Notes under the pieces: generated by a model | The model's input: the letters and a program-made list of their open reading frames with translations, nothing else | The model's database searches: none | What the model was told of the DNA's origin: nothing | NCBI RefSeq assembly: GCF_018127745.1 | Contig: NZ_CP072333.1 | Span: 496,001-560,000, forward strand | Origin: Porphyromonas sp. oral taxon 275 | GTDB taxonomy: Bacteria; Bacteroidota; Bacteroidia; Bacteroidales; Porphyromonadaceae | Direction: 5' to 3' | DNA length: 64,000 nt | Shown: positions 48,060-56,828 of the stretch, in pieces | Numbering within the stretch: the first letter of the stretch is position 1 | How the letters are laid out: every line of letters begins with the position of its first letter | Position numbers and translations under genes: made by a program

Positions 48060-48090
48060 TAGCACCCGCTACACTAAGGAATGATGCATT

Positions 48091-49317
48091 ATGAGACAAT
48101 CGTTCAAGGTGTCCTTCTACCTACGCTCCAACTACGAGAACAAAGAAGGCAAGTCGCCCGTCATGCTACGTATCTTCCTCTCAGGAGCAATGAGCAATCT
48201 TGGCTCCACGAAGATCTTCGTAGACAAGGCACAGTGGAACAGCAGAACCAGCCGACAGAAGGGCCGATCCTCAGAAGCCCTCGCTGTGAATGCTAGCTTA
48301 GATGCCATCTCAGCCAGCCTCCACTCCCTCTATCACAAGTACCAAGACGACGAAACCATCTCGCTCGACAAGCTCCGATCCGCCTACCTCGGACAAATCC
48401 AGGAGTTCAGCACCTTTCTCTCTGTCTTTGACAAGTTCATCGATGACATCCGTCAGCGCGTGGGGCACACCATCAGCAAGGAGAGCTTGCAGAAGTACAG
48501 CGTCTTGCGTAAGCACTTCTTCGAGTTCCTAGTACACAGATATAAGCGTAAGGACATTGGACTGATGGAGCTCACACCTGCCATCATCCAGGACTTCGAG
48601 TTATACCTCACGACAGTGACCTCATGTGCCTACAATACCGCTGTCAAGAAGATGAAGACCTTGAAGACTGTCACTATCTATGCCCTCAAGCGGGGCTATC
48701 TCCTCCAAGATCCTTTTCGCGATCACCACTTCCACCTCGCACCAGTGGACAGAGGCTTCCTCACCGATGAGGAGATCCTGAAGATAGCCAACAAGGAGCT
48801 GACCATCCCTCGCCTCGCGCTCGTCCGTGACCTCTTTCTCTTCTCCTGCTTCACGGGACTTGCCTATATTGATGTCGCAAACCTCAGAAGAGAACACCTC
48901 GTTACTATGAATGGAAAGACATGGATCATGACGCGGAGAAAGAAGACAAGCGTAGAGAGTAACATCCTCCTCCTGGACATCCCCAAGGCCATCATCGAGA
49001 AGTATAGCCCTAGTACGACTTCCAAAGACGGGAAGCTTTTCCCCATCCTCTCCAACCAGAAGATGAATGCCTACCTCAAGGAGATCGCTGACGTATGCGG
49101 GTTGCAGAAGCGGCTCACCTTCCATCTAGCCCGCCACACCTTTGCGACGATGTCGCTCAGCAAAGGTGTACCGATGGAGAGCGTCTCAAAGATGCTAGGA
49201 CATACCAACATCAAGACCACGCAGATCTATGCCCGTATCACCAGCAAGAAGATCGAGCACGATATGGAGCAGCTAGCGAGTAAGCTCGATAAGTTCAACG
49301 AAGCCATGGGCCTCTAA
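48091..49317 (+). CDS. Tyrosine recombinase (CTn/phage-type integrase)
   Basis: Encodes 408 residues: arm-binding N-terminus (1-90), SAM-like core-binding domain (about 105-195) and catalytic domain (about 215-400). 'LARHTFATMSLSKG' gives the His-x-x-Arg-type box and 'LGHTNIKTTQIYARI' the nucleophilic Tyr. The first catalytic Arg position reads 'CFTGLAYIDVANL', without Arg, which is usual in the Bacteroidetes CTn integrases. It catalyses site-specific integration and excision, probably at the adjacent tRNA-Ser. Confidence 0.93.
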   Translation: MRQSFKVSFYLRSNYENKEGKSPVMLRIFLSGAMSNLGSTKIFVDKAQWNSRTSRQKGRSSEALAVNASLDAISASLHSLYHKYQDDETISLDKLRSAYLGQIQEFSTFLSVFDKFIDDIRQRVGHTISKESLQKYSVLRKHFFEFLVHRYKRKDIGLMELTPAIIQDFELYLTTVTSCAYNTAVKKMKTLKTVTIYALKRGYLLQDPFRDHHFHLAPVDRGFLTDEEILKIANKELTIPRLALVRDLFLFSCFTGLAYIDVANLRREHLVTMNGKTWIMTRRKKTSVESNILLLDIPKAIIEKYSPSTTSKDGKLFPILSNQKMNAYLKEIADVCGLQKRLTFHLARHTFATMSLSKGVPMESVSKMLGHTNIKTTQIYARITSKKIEHDMEQLASKLDKFNEAMGL

Positions 49318-49355
49318 CCTAATCAATCATCTCATCATAAGCTATAAGCTACATT

Positions 49356-49820
49356 ATGAACCAGACCAAGAAAGAGCTTTCCTACTTCCGACTCAAGCTG
49401 GAAGGCTACCTCAGAGACCATCATCCCGAGCTAGTGGCCAACAGCGCCTTCATCGGAGCTCGTACAGACCTAGCCCTTTCCTCCTACTGCGATAGCGTAG
49501 CCCAGGGCTTCTCGCACCTCGAAGCGGAGGCAATGGCTAGCGAGGTCCTCTACCAGGGACTCCACTTCTCCAAGTATGACACCCTTGTCTCCATCCTAAT
49601 GGAGGAGTTCTCCGAAGAGCTTCCCGATCCCCTTCCCCGTAGGCTCGCCCCCATCCTCCTGGGCAACAAGTCCGTCCAAGCGGTCTTCTCCAAGTACGAG
49701 CTACACGATGACTTCGACGGCAGTCCTGAGTACGAGCTACTCTACACCGAGCTGACGGGTACCATCGTCCTGCTCATTGAGGAGAATCACCTCCCCACTC
49801 TCGGCAAGGCAGAAGCGTAA
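49356..49820 (+). CDS. DUF1896 family mobile-element protein
   Basis: Encodes 154 residues. 'LSYFRLKLEGYLRDHHPEL', 'QGFSHLEAEAMASEVLYQG', 'HFSKYDTLVSILMEEF' and 'YELLYTELTGTIVLLIEEN' are the conserved blocks of DUF1896, found on Bacteroidetes conjugative elements. The function is unknown. It starts 38 bases after the integrase. Confidence 0.88.
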   Translation: MNQTKKELSYFRLKLEGYLRDHHPELVANSAFIGARTDLALSSYCDSVAQGFSHLEAEAMASEVLYQGLHFSKYDTLVSILMEEFSEELPDPLPRRLAPILLGNKSVQAVFSKYELHDDFDGSPEYELLYTELTGTIVLLIEENHLPTLGKAEA

Positions 49821-49956
49821 GCTCAAGAACAAGATATCATCCAGGGGACACGCGAGTATCAAGAGCCAAGATATACGCTCCGCTCCACACGTCAAGGGAC
49901 CAGCGCCTTGTCCTTTGTGTCTTGGAGCATCTTGCCCCTGCTCTTGAATCTCTAGC

Positions 49957-50304
49957 ATGTCCCCAGATATGAATACTCAAGCAATGAATCACGATCCGCA
50001 CAGCCCCGTCTTCATCAGGGGCAAGACCACTCCCGATAAGCAGACGAAGGAGCAAGCTCCTCCCTCTCGCTCCATCGACTGGCGACGCCTCATCGAGCTG
50101 GCGCTTCTCCTGGTACTCGTGGTAGCTGCCCTCTACCTCGTCTCGAGGCTCGTCACACCACAGCTCGTGACGATTGTAGGTATCATCATGGGCTTCCTCC
50201 TGCTACGCTTCGTAGTACGAACAGTCCTACGGGTTACCTTCACCATCCTTGGCTTCCTCTTCTGGCTAGCCATCTGCGTGGCGATCCTAATCTGCATCCT
50301 TTAG
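49957..50304 (+). CDS. Small membrane protein of the mobile element
   Basis: Encodes 115 residues: a polar N-terminus (1-43), then about three closely spaced hydrophobic segments (about 46-67, 70-85 and 92-115). No family is recognised. It lies between DUF1896 and the first long direct repeat; a transfer or exclusion role is possible but unsupported. Confidence 0.6.
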   Translation: MSPDMNTQAMNHDPHSPVFIRGKTTPDKQTKEQAPPSRSIDWRRLIELALLLVLVVAALYLVSRLVTPQLVTIVGIIMGFLLLRFVVRTVLRVTFTILGFLFWLAICVAILICIL

Positions 50305-50410
50305 CAAGGATACTTCCTCATGCTCTAGACGGGTGGCTTGCTCTCAGGAGCTAGCTACCTTTTCAGTTTCAACTTATAGGCTTTGCACTTCTGCTTCTCA
50401 TCCAGCCGCT

Positions 50411-50638
50411 CCACTTGATGCGTAAGCGACGGATGCTGTTTCTTTTCCCTAGCAAAGGTAGGACGGGGCTGGGGCTACCCCAAGGTCGGTGCCTGCGGTT
50501 GGCAGGAAAATCTCCACACTTCCGCCTCAAGGGCTCCAGGTCGTATTTTCCCTCCAAACCTTGTGTCCGCCATCGCCCCGCTACCTCTGTCTTGCTCGAA
50601 AAAGGAATCAGCATACTCCGATCGTTGGACGCATAAAA
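50411..50638. repeat. Long direct repeat, copy A
   Basis: Nearly identical to the copy at 52811-53040, about 228 bases from CTCCACTTGATGCG to the GGACGCATAAAA end, with weaker similarity continuing some 50 bases to the left. It carries a minus-strand TACCTTTG box near 50455. The two copies flank the AT-rich HEPN/ART-like gene. The ORFs open within it look incidental. Confidence 0.85.
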
Positions 50639-50730
50639 TATTAATATTGAGATAATATTCCATATTTTCTCAGCGTATCATAACTGAGTGATAGTAAGTT
50701 TCCGTAAAGCAATCTAGACAACCTATAAGA

Positions 50731-52449
50731 TTACAGGTCTTTCTTTGAAATCTCGCAAAATGAAATATTCTTGCATTTCTTTGGGTTAATCACTATTTCC
50801 TTTTTCTCACCTTTGACACCCCAAACTGCAAAAATCTCACTTTTATCAATCTCCATATTTGCACACCAACCAATATCCCCTATTACCTCGTTCTTCTTAT
50901 AGAAAACATAATCCAAGGCATTGTTTTTGTCCATAGTCCAACTGATACCAAACTGCCTAGATTGTTTTTCCTCATCACACATACCTCTATATACTGTAAC
51001 CTTTTGGGGCAATCCTTCATAAATGTATTTTTCCTCATCAGTCAGCTCATCTGAGTTTCTATTTGGTAGCTCATTTTCCAAATTTTCAAGATAGTCCTCC
51101 AGCGCAAAATCATAAGTTGTTTTTTTCAACTGTCCATAGATGTTATCTGTCATGATATAAGCCTCTTTTAACAAGTGATAAGCTAACTGGGCATCATCCC
51201 TTAGATTAGCTGTTTCATTAAGAAGCAGTACAAACATTAGCATTCTAAACGGTCTGCCATTAGAATAACCACTATACATCAGTTGGATTCCTAAATCTTT
51301 CGTTAGCGTTAGACCTTTGCAAAGTCTAGCAATTATAGAATGCAATGAGAGAAATTCAGGCATCAAGAAATCCATATCTTTTAGCAGTTCTTCATCTGAA
51401 TATTTATCTCCCATTATGTTTTTTTTGCTAACAATTTGGTTCCCTAAAAGTCTACATATAGCCATTTCTGTAGCTTTGGTCTTATTCTTTATGCTCGTTT
51501 TCTTCTGTAGCACATTAATCAGAGTTTTAATCGTATTATTCAGTAGTTCCATGATACCCTTCACAAGCTCAGGAAGGAATACATTTATTTTATTGCCCTT
51601 TGCGTAGAATTTATTTCTCGTCCCCGATGATACTAGACGACCTTCAATATCAATGTCTGGCATCAGAATAAAAGGCTCCACAGGGTTGCCACCCTCAACA
51701 AAAGGATAGTAGATGGCACAACGGTAATCCCATGCACCGTTATGAATAAACTCATCACGGAAGCTGATAGCTGTTCTAACATATTTAGGCTCACTATATA
51801 ATAATCCATCAGCCTTCAACTCGTCAAAACCGAAGTTCCCTTTTTTATATAGTATACTTTGGGTTCTGCATTTCAACTTCTTATATTTAGAAAAATCTTG
51901 GGAATCATACTCCGAGCATTCATATACTACTTTTGTAAAAAGATCAAACGATGAACAAAGCGACACAAAAACATTATTGATGGCCGTATGTACTTTATCA
52001 GATGTCTCATCCAGTCCTCTCGTTGCTGCTTCATATTCGCTGTCCTCATACAAGCAATAAGTAGGAAGGTACTTATATATCACTTCCAGATAGCTTCTAA
52101 TAGACATTACACGATCTTGAAATGCATTCAAGACTCCTTGCATGTCTGCCCAATGAATAATCCTATTTGATACTGGGTCATTAAACATAGAGCGTAATTG
52201 CTCGTAACATTCCTTATCCATCATGGATTCTGGGGACCTTCCTGCATCTATCATCCATAGAGGAATAACAGACATTAGCCTTTGGTAGTCTAAATCCTGG
52301 AATAAGTAATCTTCTATAACATCATACAAAGGAACCACGCATTCAGATGTATAAAAAATCTGCTGATACAATGCTGTGAGTAATTCCTTGCTGTGTTCTT
52401 TTGCCATTTTGCTATCTTGTTCTGATTTCATGCGCATCTTATTTGCCAC
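50731..52449 (-). CDS. Putative HEPN plus ADP-ribosyltransferase-like cargo/defence protein
   Basis: Encodes 572 residues; strikingly AT-rich compared with both sides. Residues 1-330 are helical, with 'FRDEFIHNG' near 227, an R-x4-H motif as in HEPN ribonucleases or sensors. The C-terminal 100 residues (about 475-572) contain 'VTVYRGMC' near 483, 'GISWTMDKNNALDYV' near 500 and 'EKKEIVINP' near 546. This is the Arg, Ser-x-Thr-like and Glu pattern of R-S-E ADP-ribosyltransferases. Family assignment is by motif only. It lies opposite to the surrounding transfer genes and between long direct repeats, as expected for an exchangeable defence or toxin cargo. Confidence 0.65.
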   Translation of the reverse strand: MANKMRMKSEQDSKMAKEHSKELLTALYQQIFYTSECVVPLYDVIEDYLFQDLDYQRLMSVIPLWMIDAGRSPESMMDKECYEQLRSMFNDPVSNRIIHWADMQGVLNAFQDRVMSIRSYLEVIYKYLPTYCLYEDSEYEAATRGLDETSDKVHTAINNVFVSLCSSFDLFTKVVYECSEYDSQDFSKYKKLKCRTQSILYKKGNFGFDELKADGLLYSEPKYVRTAISFRDEFIHNGAWDYRCAIYYPFVEGGNPVEPFILMPDIDIEGRLVSSGTRNKFYAKGNKINVFLPELVKGIMELLNNTIKTLINVLQKKTSIKNKTKATEMAICRLLGNQIVSKKNIMGDKYSDEELLKDMDFLMPEFLSLHSIIARLCKGLTLTKDLGIQLMYSGYSNGRPFRMLMFVLLLNETANLRDDAQLAYHLLKEAYIMTDNIYGQLKKTTYDFALEDYLENLENELPNRNSDELTDEEKYIYEGLPQKVTVYRGMCDEEKQSRQFGISWTMDKNNALDYVFYKKNEVIGDIGWCANMEIDKSEIFAVWGVKGEKKEIVINPKKCKNISFCEISKKDL

Positions 52450-52810
52450 TATGTTTCTTCATATCATTAAGACACTAAGTAGCTTCAATAGAAACCACTA
52501 CGAAACATCCATATTTCATTATATTCGATGTATGACGAACCCCAGTAATATCAACCGAGAGATACGAAATTACGACATTCTCTTATAAGTCTCGATTAAG
52601 ATGTTCCTAAATTGAGTTTCCGTTGTGATCTTCTATTGATTTTTCTTCTGTATTTGAGGAATCTTCTTGTACGGTAATCAAAAGTTGTGTATGATGCAGT
52701 AGCATCTACCTATTTTAATTTTTCATCTTCACGGATGGCGAGCTCTTCGGAGCTTGCCACCTTTTACTTTCAGCTTATAGGCCTTGCCTTTCTGCTTCTT
52801 CATCCAGACG

Positions 52811-53040
52811 CTCCACTTGATGCGTAAGCGACGGATGCTGTTTCTTTTCCCTCGCAAAGGTAGGACGGGGCTGGGGCTACCCCAAGGTCGGTGCCTGCGG
52901 TTGTCAGGAAAATCTCCACACTTCCGCCTCAAGGGCTCCAGGTCGTATTTTCCCTCCAAACCTTGTGTCCGCCATCGCCCCGCTACCTCTGTCTTGCTCG
53001 AAAAAGGAATCAGCATACTCCGATCGTTGGACGCATAAAA
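52811..53040. repeat. Long direct repeat, copy B
   Basis: Second copy of the repeat at 50411-50638, directly before the gene at 53052. This is probably the original leader of the transfer operon; copy A would then have arisen with insertion of the cargo gene. Between 52450 and 52810 I see no gene, only AT-rich DNA. Confidence 0.85.
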
Positions 53041-53051
53041 AAAATGTCACT

Positions 53052-53483
53052 ATGGATAAGCAGAATGTACATACCACAGCTCCGATGAAAAGAAAAGGAG
53101 ATAGCTCCTCCTCCCATTACCGCATAAACTCGGGACTTGAGGAGTGTGCGTGTGCCGTAGCGACTAAGTTCGTGCAGTGGGAGGTGCAACCCTTGGAAAC
53201 CCTCTGGGCCTGTGAAGCCGACCTCCTGCGTGTGAAGCTCAATCGTGGCGAAGCGATGAGTCGTGAGGAAAAGGATTGGCTATGCGAAGCCATGAATAGC
53301 AACACCTACTTCCGCACCGCTGTCCCCGTGATGGGCTACCGCTTTGACTTCTTCGATGTGCTGGAAAAGTACTTGCTCAGGCAATACGGACAATGGGCTG
53401 AATACTATGCCTCTGACCGCCCCAGCCTATGTAAGCACCTTCATGGACGTATCAAGCAGATTGTAGAAACCCCTAAATACTAA
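53052..53483 (+). CDS. Mobile-element protein, unknown function
   Basis: Encodes 143 residues from ATG 53052 (MDKQNVHTTAPMKRKG), 11 bases after direct repeat B; an internal ATG 30 or so bases on is possible. The core has 'CACAVATKFVQWEVQPLETL' (Cys-rich start) and 'YRFDFFDVLEKYLLRQYGQW'. I do not recognise the family. It lies 5 bases before PcfK and should be co-transcribed with it. Confidence 0.65.
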   Translation: MDKQNVHTTAPMKRKGDSSSSHYRINSGLEECACAVATKFVQWEVQPLETLWACEADLLRVKLNRGEAMSREEKDWLCEAMNSNTYFRTAVPVMGYRFDFFDVLEKYLLRQYGQWAEYYASDRPSLCKHLHGRIKQIVETPKY

Positions 53484-53488
53484 GGACA

Positions 53489-53911
53489 ATGAACGGAACA
53501 GAACAATTCACTCGTACCATAGCCGAGTACCTCAACCTACGAGCAGCTACAGACCCTCTGTTTGCTCCTAACTTGGCAAAGCCCCACAAGAACATCGAGG
53601 ACTGCATCACCTATATCTTAAAGCAGGTACAACAGAGTGGTTGCAACGGCTTTGAGGACGATGAGATCTACTCCATGGCGGTACACTACTATGATGAGGA
53701 CGATCTTGAAGTGGGTAGCCCTGTCGCCTGCCATGTGGTCGTCAATCATACCCTAGTCCTTACCGAGGAAGAGAAAGCCGAAGCCCGCAAGCAGGCGATA
53801 CAGCAGTATCAAGCCCAGGAGCTACGCAGGTTGCAAGAGCCGAAGCGAGTAAAATCCAAGACAAGCACCGAGAGTGAGCAAGTACCCGAACCTTCTCTAT
53901 TTGATATGTAG
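53489..53911 (+). CDS. PcfK-like transfer-region protein
   Basis: Encodes 140 residues. 'AEYLNLRAATDPLFAPNLA', 'ILKQVQQSGCNGFEDDEIYS' (two adjoining parts) and 'AVHYYDEDDLEVG' fit PcfK-like proteins, named from the pCF10 transfer region; a basic C-terminus follows. The function in transfer is not established. It is followed 2 bases later by PcfJ. Confidence 0.85.
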   Translation: MNGTEQFTRTIAEYLNLRAATDPLFAPNLAKPHKNIEDCITYILKQVQQSGCNGFEDDEIYSMAVHYYDEDDLEVGSPVACHVVVNHTLVLTEEEKAEARKQAIQQYQAQELRRLQEPKRVKSKTSTESEQVPEPSLFDM

Positions 53912-53913
53912 CT

Positions 53914-55182
53914 ATGAAACCGAGAAACAAGTTTGAGCAAGCTGTCCTCACTCAAAGCAAGTACCTCCGTCTCATAACGAAGGCACAGACGCAGTGGGCA
54001 TTCCGTGAGTGCATTGACCACTATGCCTATCGTCTACCCAAGGGCAACACTACTTGCATGGATTGTGGTCATTCGTGGCAAATAATTGAGCCTACAGAGC
54101 ATTGCACCTGCCCCCAGTGTGGGGCAGGCTTAGAGGTCATAACGACAAGGGCGAGGAAGTTAAAGCAACGGCAGTATTTCACAGTGCTGACCACTTCGGG
54201 AGGGTATCAAGTCTTGCGTATGTTCTTGCTTATTTCGGGTATGGAGAAAGGCTACCAAGCCACCTCCTCCGTCATGGAGATTGGCCAGTATTGGTGGGAT
54301 GAGCGTGGCAGGCAGTCGATTGTCGCCGTACAGCGAACGATGGGGCATTATATAGATAGTTTTGCCTACTATTCGCCTATGGCTATTCGTCGGGACAACG
54401 AAGCCTACCGCTTCGTCGCCCGTTGTCCTTTATGCCCTAAGGTTAAGCTAAGCGACACATTAAAGAGAAACGGCTTTGAAGGCAAGTGCTATGACATCGC
54501 TCCTACGAGCCTTATCCCTGCCCTCCTCACAGACAGCCGAGCCGAGACCCTGATGAAAGCTGGACGTACCGAGCATTTAGCTTACTTTCTCAGCCGTCCA
54601 AGGAATTGGGATGCCTATTGGCCAGCCTACAAAATCACACTTCGCAGGGGCTACGACATCATGGACATCGCCCTTTGGTGCGATTATGTGGATATGCTCC
54701 GTAGATTAGGTAAGGACACGCACAACGCCCACTACGTTTGCCCCGAGGATCTACAGCAAGCCCACGACGAGGTACACCGAAAGTTGCGGGCCCGGGAAGA
54801 GCGAGAACAAGAAGAGCACAAACGACAGAAGGCGCAGGAGGATGAAGCACGATTCCAAAAACTCAAAGCCCCATTCTTTGGCGTTGCCTTCACTGATGGT
54901 AGCATCCAAATCCGAGTGCTGGAGAGCGTGCAGGAGTATATTGAGGAAGGACAAGCTCTACACCATTGCGTATTCACTAATGAGTATCACCTCAAGGAAA
55001 AGAGCCTTATTCTATCGGCTCGCATTGAGGGCAAACGGATAGAGACCATCGAGGTATCGCTTGAAACAATGGAAGTCCTTCAGTGCCGTGGCTTGATGAA
55101 TCAAAATACCGAGTATCATGAGCAGATTATCAATTTAGTTTATAGTAACATCTCGTTCGTCGCTCAGCATATGAGGGCATAA
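53914..55182 (+). CDS. PcfJ-like transfer-region protein
   Basis: Encodes 422 residues. It has an N-terminal four-Cys zinc motif ('CMDCGHSW' and 'CTCPQCGAG'), a second CPLC, and the conserved C-terminal 'LHHCVFTNEYHLK' with 'RGLMNQNTEY', typical of PcfJ-like proteins. Such proteins accompany PcfK on conjugative elements; biochemical role unknown. It runs in the same direction as PcfK. Confidence 0.88.
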   Translation: MKPRNKFEQAVLTQSKYLRLITKAQTQWAFRECIDHYAYRLPKGNTTCMDCGHSWQIIEPTEHCTCPQCGAGLEVITTRARKLKQRQYFTVLTTSGGYQVLRMFLLISGMEKGYQATSSVMEIGQYWWDERGRQSIVAVQRTMGHYIDSFAYYSPMAIRRDNEAYRFVARCPLCPKVKLSDTLKRNGFEGKCYDIAPTSLIPALLTDSRAETLMKAGRTEHLAYFLSRPRNWDAYWPAYKITLRRGYDIMDIALWCDYVDMLRRLGKDTHNAHYVCPEDLQQAHDEVHRKLRAREEREQEEHKRQKAQEDEARFQKLKAPFFGVAFTDGSIQIRVLESVQEYIEEGQALHHCVFTNEYHLKEKSLILSARIEGKRIETIEVSLETMEVLQCRGLMNQNTEYHEQIINLVYSNISFVAQHMRA

Positions 55183-55358
55183 GGCAAGAAATTTATGAAA
55201 GAACAAGTATATGCAGTGAGGGCATGATACATCTTTTGAGAGAGGTCAAGATATATCAAGTGGAGACCATTGCACGGTATTCAAAGGTGTACAGGGTTGT
55301 GATTGCTTCATATATCACTGATATTTAGTATCTTCATAACCAGAACAGTCATATAGCT

Positions 55359-56440
55359 ATGCCTACCAAACAAACCGAATCCGCTCCGAGCTTCCTGCAA
55401 GTTTACACGCAGGTGCGTCGCGACCGCATGAAGCACTCGTTCCTTCGACAGATCAGCGCTTGCGTTGACTGGCGAGGTATTCGCACACTACTCAACAAGA
55501 AGTATACAAAGACCCAGAACGCCATAGGCAATCCAGCCTATGATGCTTTGATGATGTTCAAGATCCTACTGCTTCAGACCTGGTATGGCCTGAGTGATTA
55601 CGAAGTTGAAGAACGAATCAACGACTCCCTCCTCTTCAGCAAATTCCTCCTCTTGGACATGGGCCTTCCAGCTCCAGACCCCAGCACCATCTGTCGCTTT
55701 CGTGCTGAACTGACACGCTTGGGGATTATGGACAAGCTCCTTCGCGAGCTGAAAAAACAGTTCAAGAAGCACGGGATTAGCCGTATTGACCAAGGGGCTA
55801 TCGTGGATGTGAGCATTGTGGATAGCTCGCACGCTCCCGATGGAAGTATCCTTATCGAAGTGGCGGACGACCGAGAGGACTTGCACACCGAAGAAGAGCA
55901 AGCCGAAGAGCAGGCTTATCAGTATGAGCTGAAAAGTCGCAAGCCAGGGGTGGATACGGAAGCTCGTTGGGTGCGCAAAGGCAGGCACTATCGCTACGGG
56001 TACAAAAAGCACGTGCTGACCGATGGGAAGGGTTGGTGGAGAGCATAATTACCAGGCCAGCCAATTGTGCCGATACGGTGGTATTGCCCGAGCTGATCGA
56101 GAAGGCTGAGCTTACTCAGGGCGTTAGTGTCCTTGCCGATAAAGGTTATTGTAGCAAGAAGAACTCGGCTTGTCTCTTTGAGCACGGCTTGATTGATGGG
56201 ATTATGCTTAAGGTGCAGAAGGGGATGAAGCTCACAGAGCGACAACGTGAGTTCAACAATCTTATCAGTAAGACGCGCTGTTTGATAGAGCGTACTTTCG
56301 GAAGCATACGAAGGTGGTTTTTGGGAGGGCGATGTCGCTACCGAGGGCTTGAGCGAACGCATACACAGAATGTCTTGGAAGCTATGGCATACAATCTGAA
56401 GCGTATGCCTGGGCTTCTTGTGCTCCAGAGCTCCAAATAG
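55359..56440 (+). pseudogene. IS5-family (IS1126/ISPg-like) transposase, frameshifted
   Basis: The first part (to 56048) encodes 229 residues with the IS5 N-terminal 'RTLLNKKYTKTQNAIGNPAY' and catalytic 'IVDVSIVDSSHAPDGS'; the second part, in the -1 frame from about 56030, continues 'VESIITRPANCADTV' through 'RTFGSIRRWFLGGRCRYRG' (catalytic Glu region) to the stop. A single-base deletion near 56030 (GGGAAGGGTTGG) explains the break. No canonical slippery heptamer is seen, so an inactive copy is more likely than programmed frameshifting. It resembles Porphyromonas insertion sequences. Confidence 0.88.
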
Positions 56441-56449
56441 CCCGGAAAA

Positions 56450-56486
56450 GCCCCCTCTCGGAAGGATGATCCTTCCGAGAGGGGGC
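56450..56486. terminator. Hairpin at the 3' end of the IS5-type element
   Basis: A perfect 18-bp inverted repeat (56450-56467 with 56469-56486) and a single central base, 10 bases after the transposase stop. It may be a terminator or part of the IS end. Confidence 0.7.
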
Positions 56487-56633
56487 AAGGGGGAGAGACA
56501 GGCATCCCACTGCTCAGCCTAAAGATCCCGATTTTCGAGGCAAGAGGGTACGTGCAATGAAGGGCGGGCTTGCGCAATGGGCTCCTTTGGAAATGCCGTG
56601 CAATGCGCTCATACATAGAAATCGATCAGTATA

Positions 56634-56820
56634 GAAAAAGCTACCCCCAAGACTATTAGTCTTGGGAGGAGTTCGTTATTGAGAGGTTTATAAGTTTGAG
56701 AAAGGCAAGATTTCACATTCGGTACAACCCTAACCAACCATTTGGGAAAACGCAACTTCCTGCTTAGTTTCGGCTAGCTGAAGGTTATGTGTGTGAATGT
56801 ATAGTTGGACCAACAGCTGT
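56634..56820 (-). ncRNA. Candidate ncRNA of the two-RT defence system
   Basis: This gene-free stretch directly follows the second RT on the same strand. Read on the minus strand, it contains CACACACA (plus coordinates 56788-56795), short complementary segments near its start (TTGGTCCAA), and ends in a hairpin (56646-56666, CCCAAGAC pairing with GTCTTGGG) followed by TTTTT (56634-56638). A short AC-repeat template next to a type 3 DRT locus is what I recall for the ncRNA of these systems. The 5' end is a guess. Confidence 0.6.
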
Positions 56821-56828
56821 TACAGAAG

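Noticed and set aside
52729..53016. Small minus-strand gene in each direct repeat
   Set aside because: Frames are open on both strands of the repeat but differ at their ends between copies and resemble no protein; noncoding leader is more likely.
55359..56440. Programmed frameshifting in the IS5-type transposase
   Set aside because: No canonical slippery heptamer at the break; one-base deletion is simpler.
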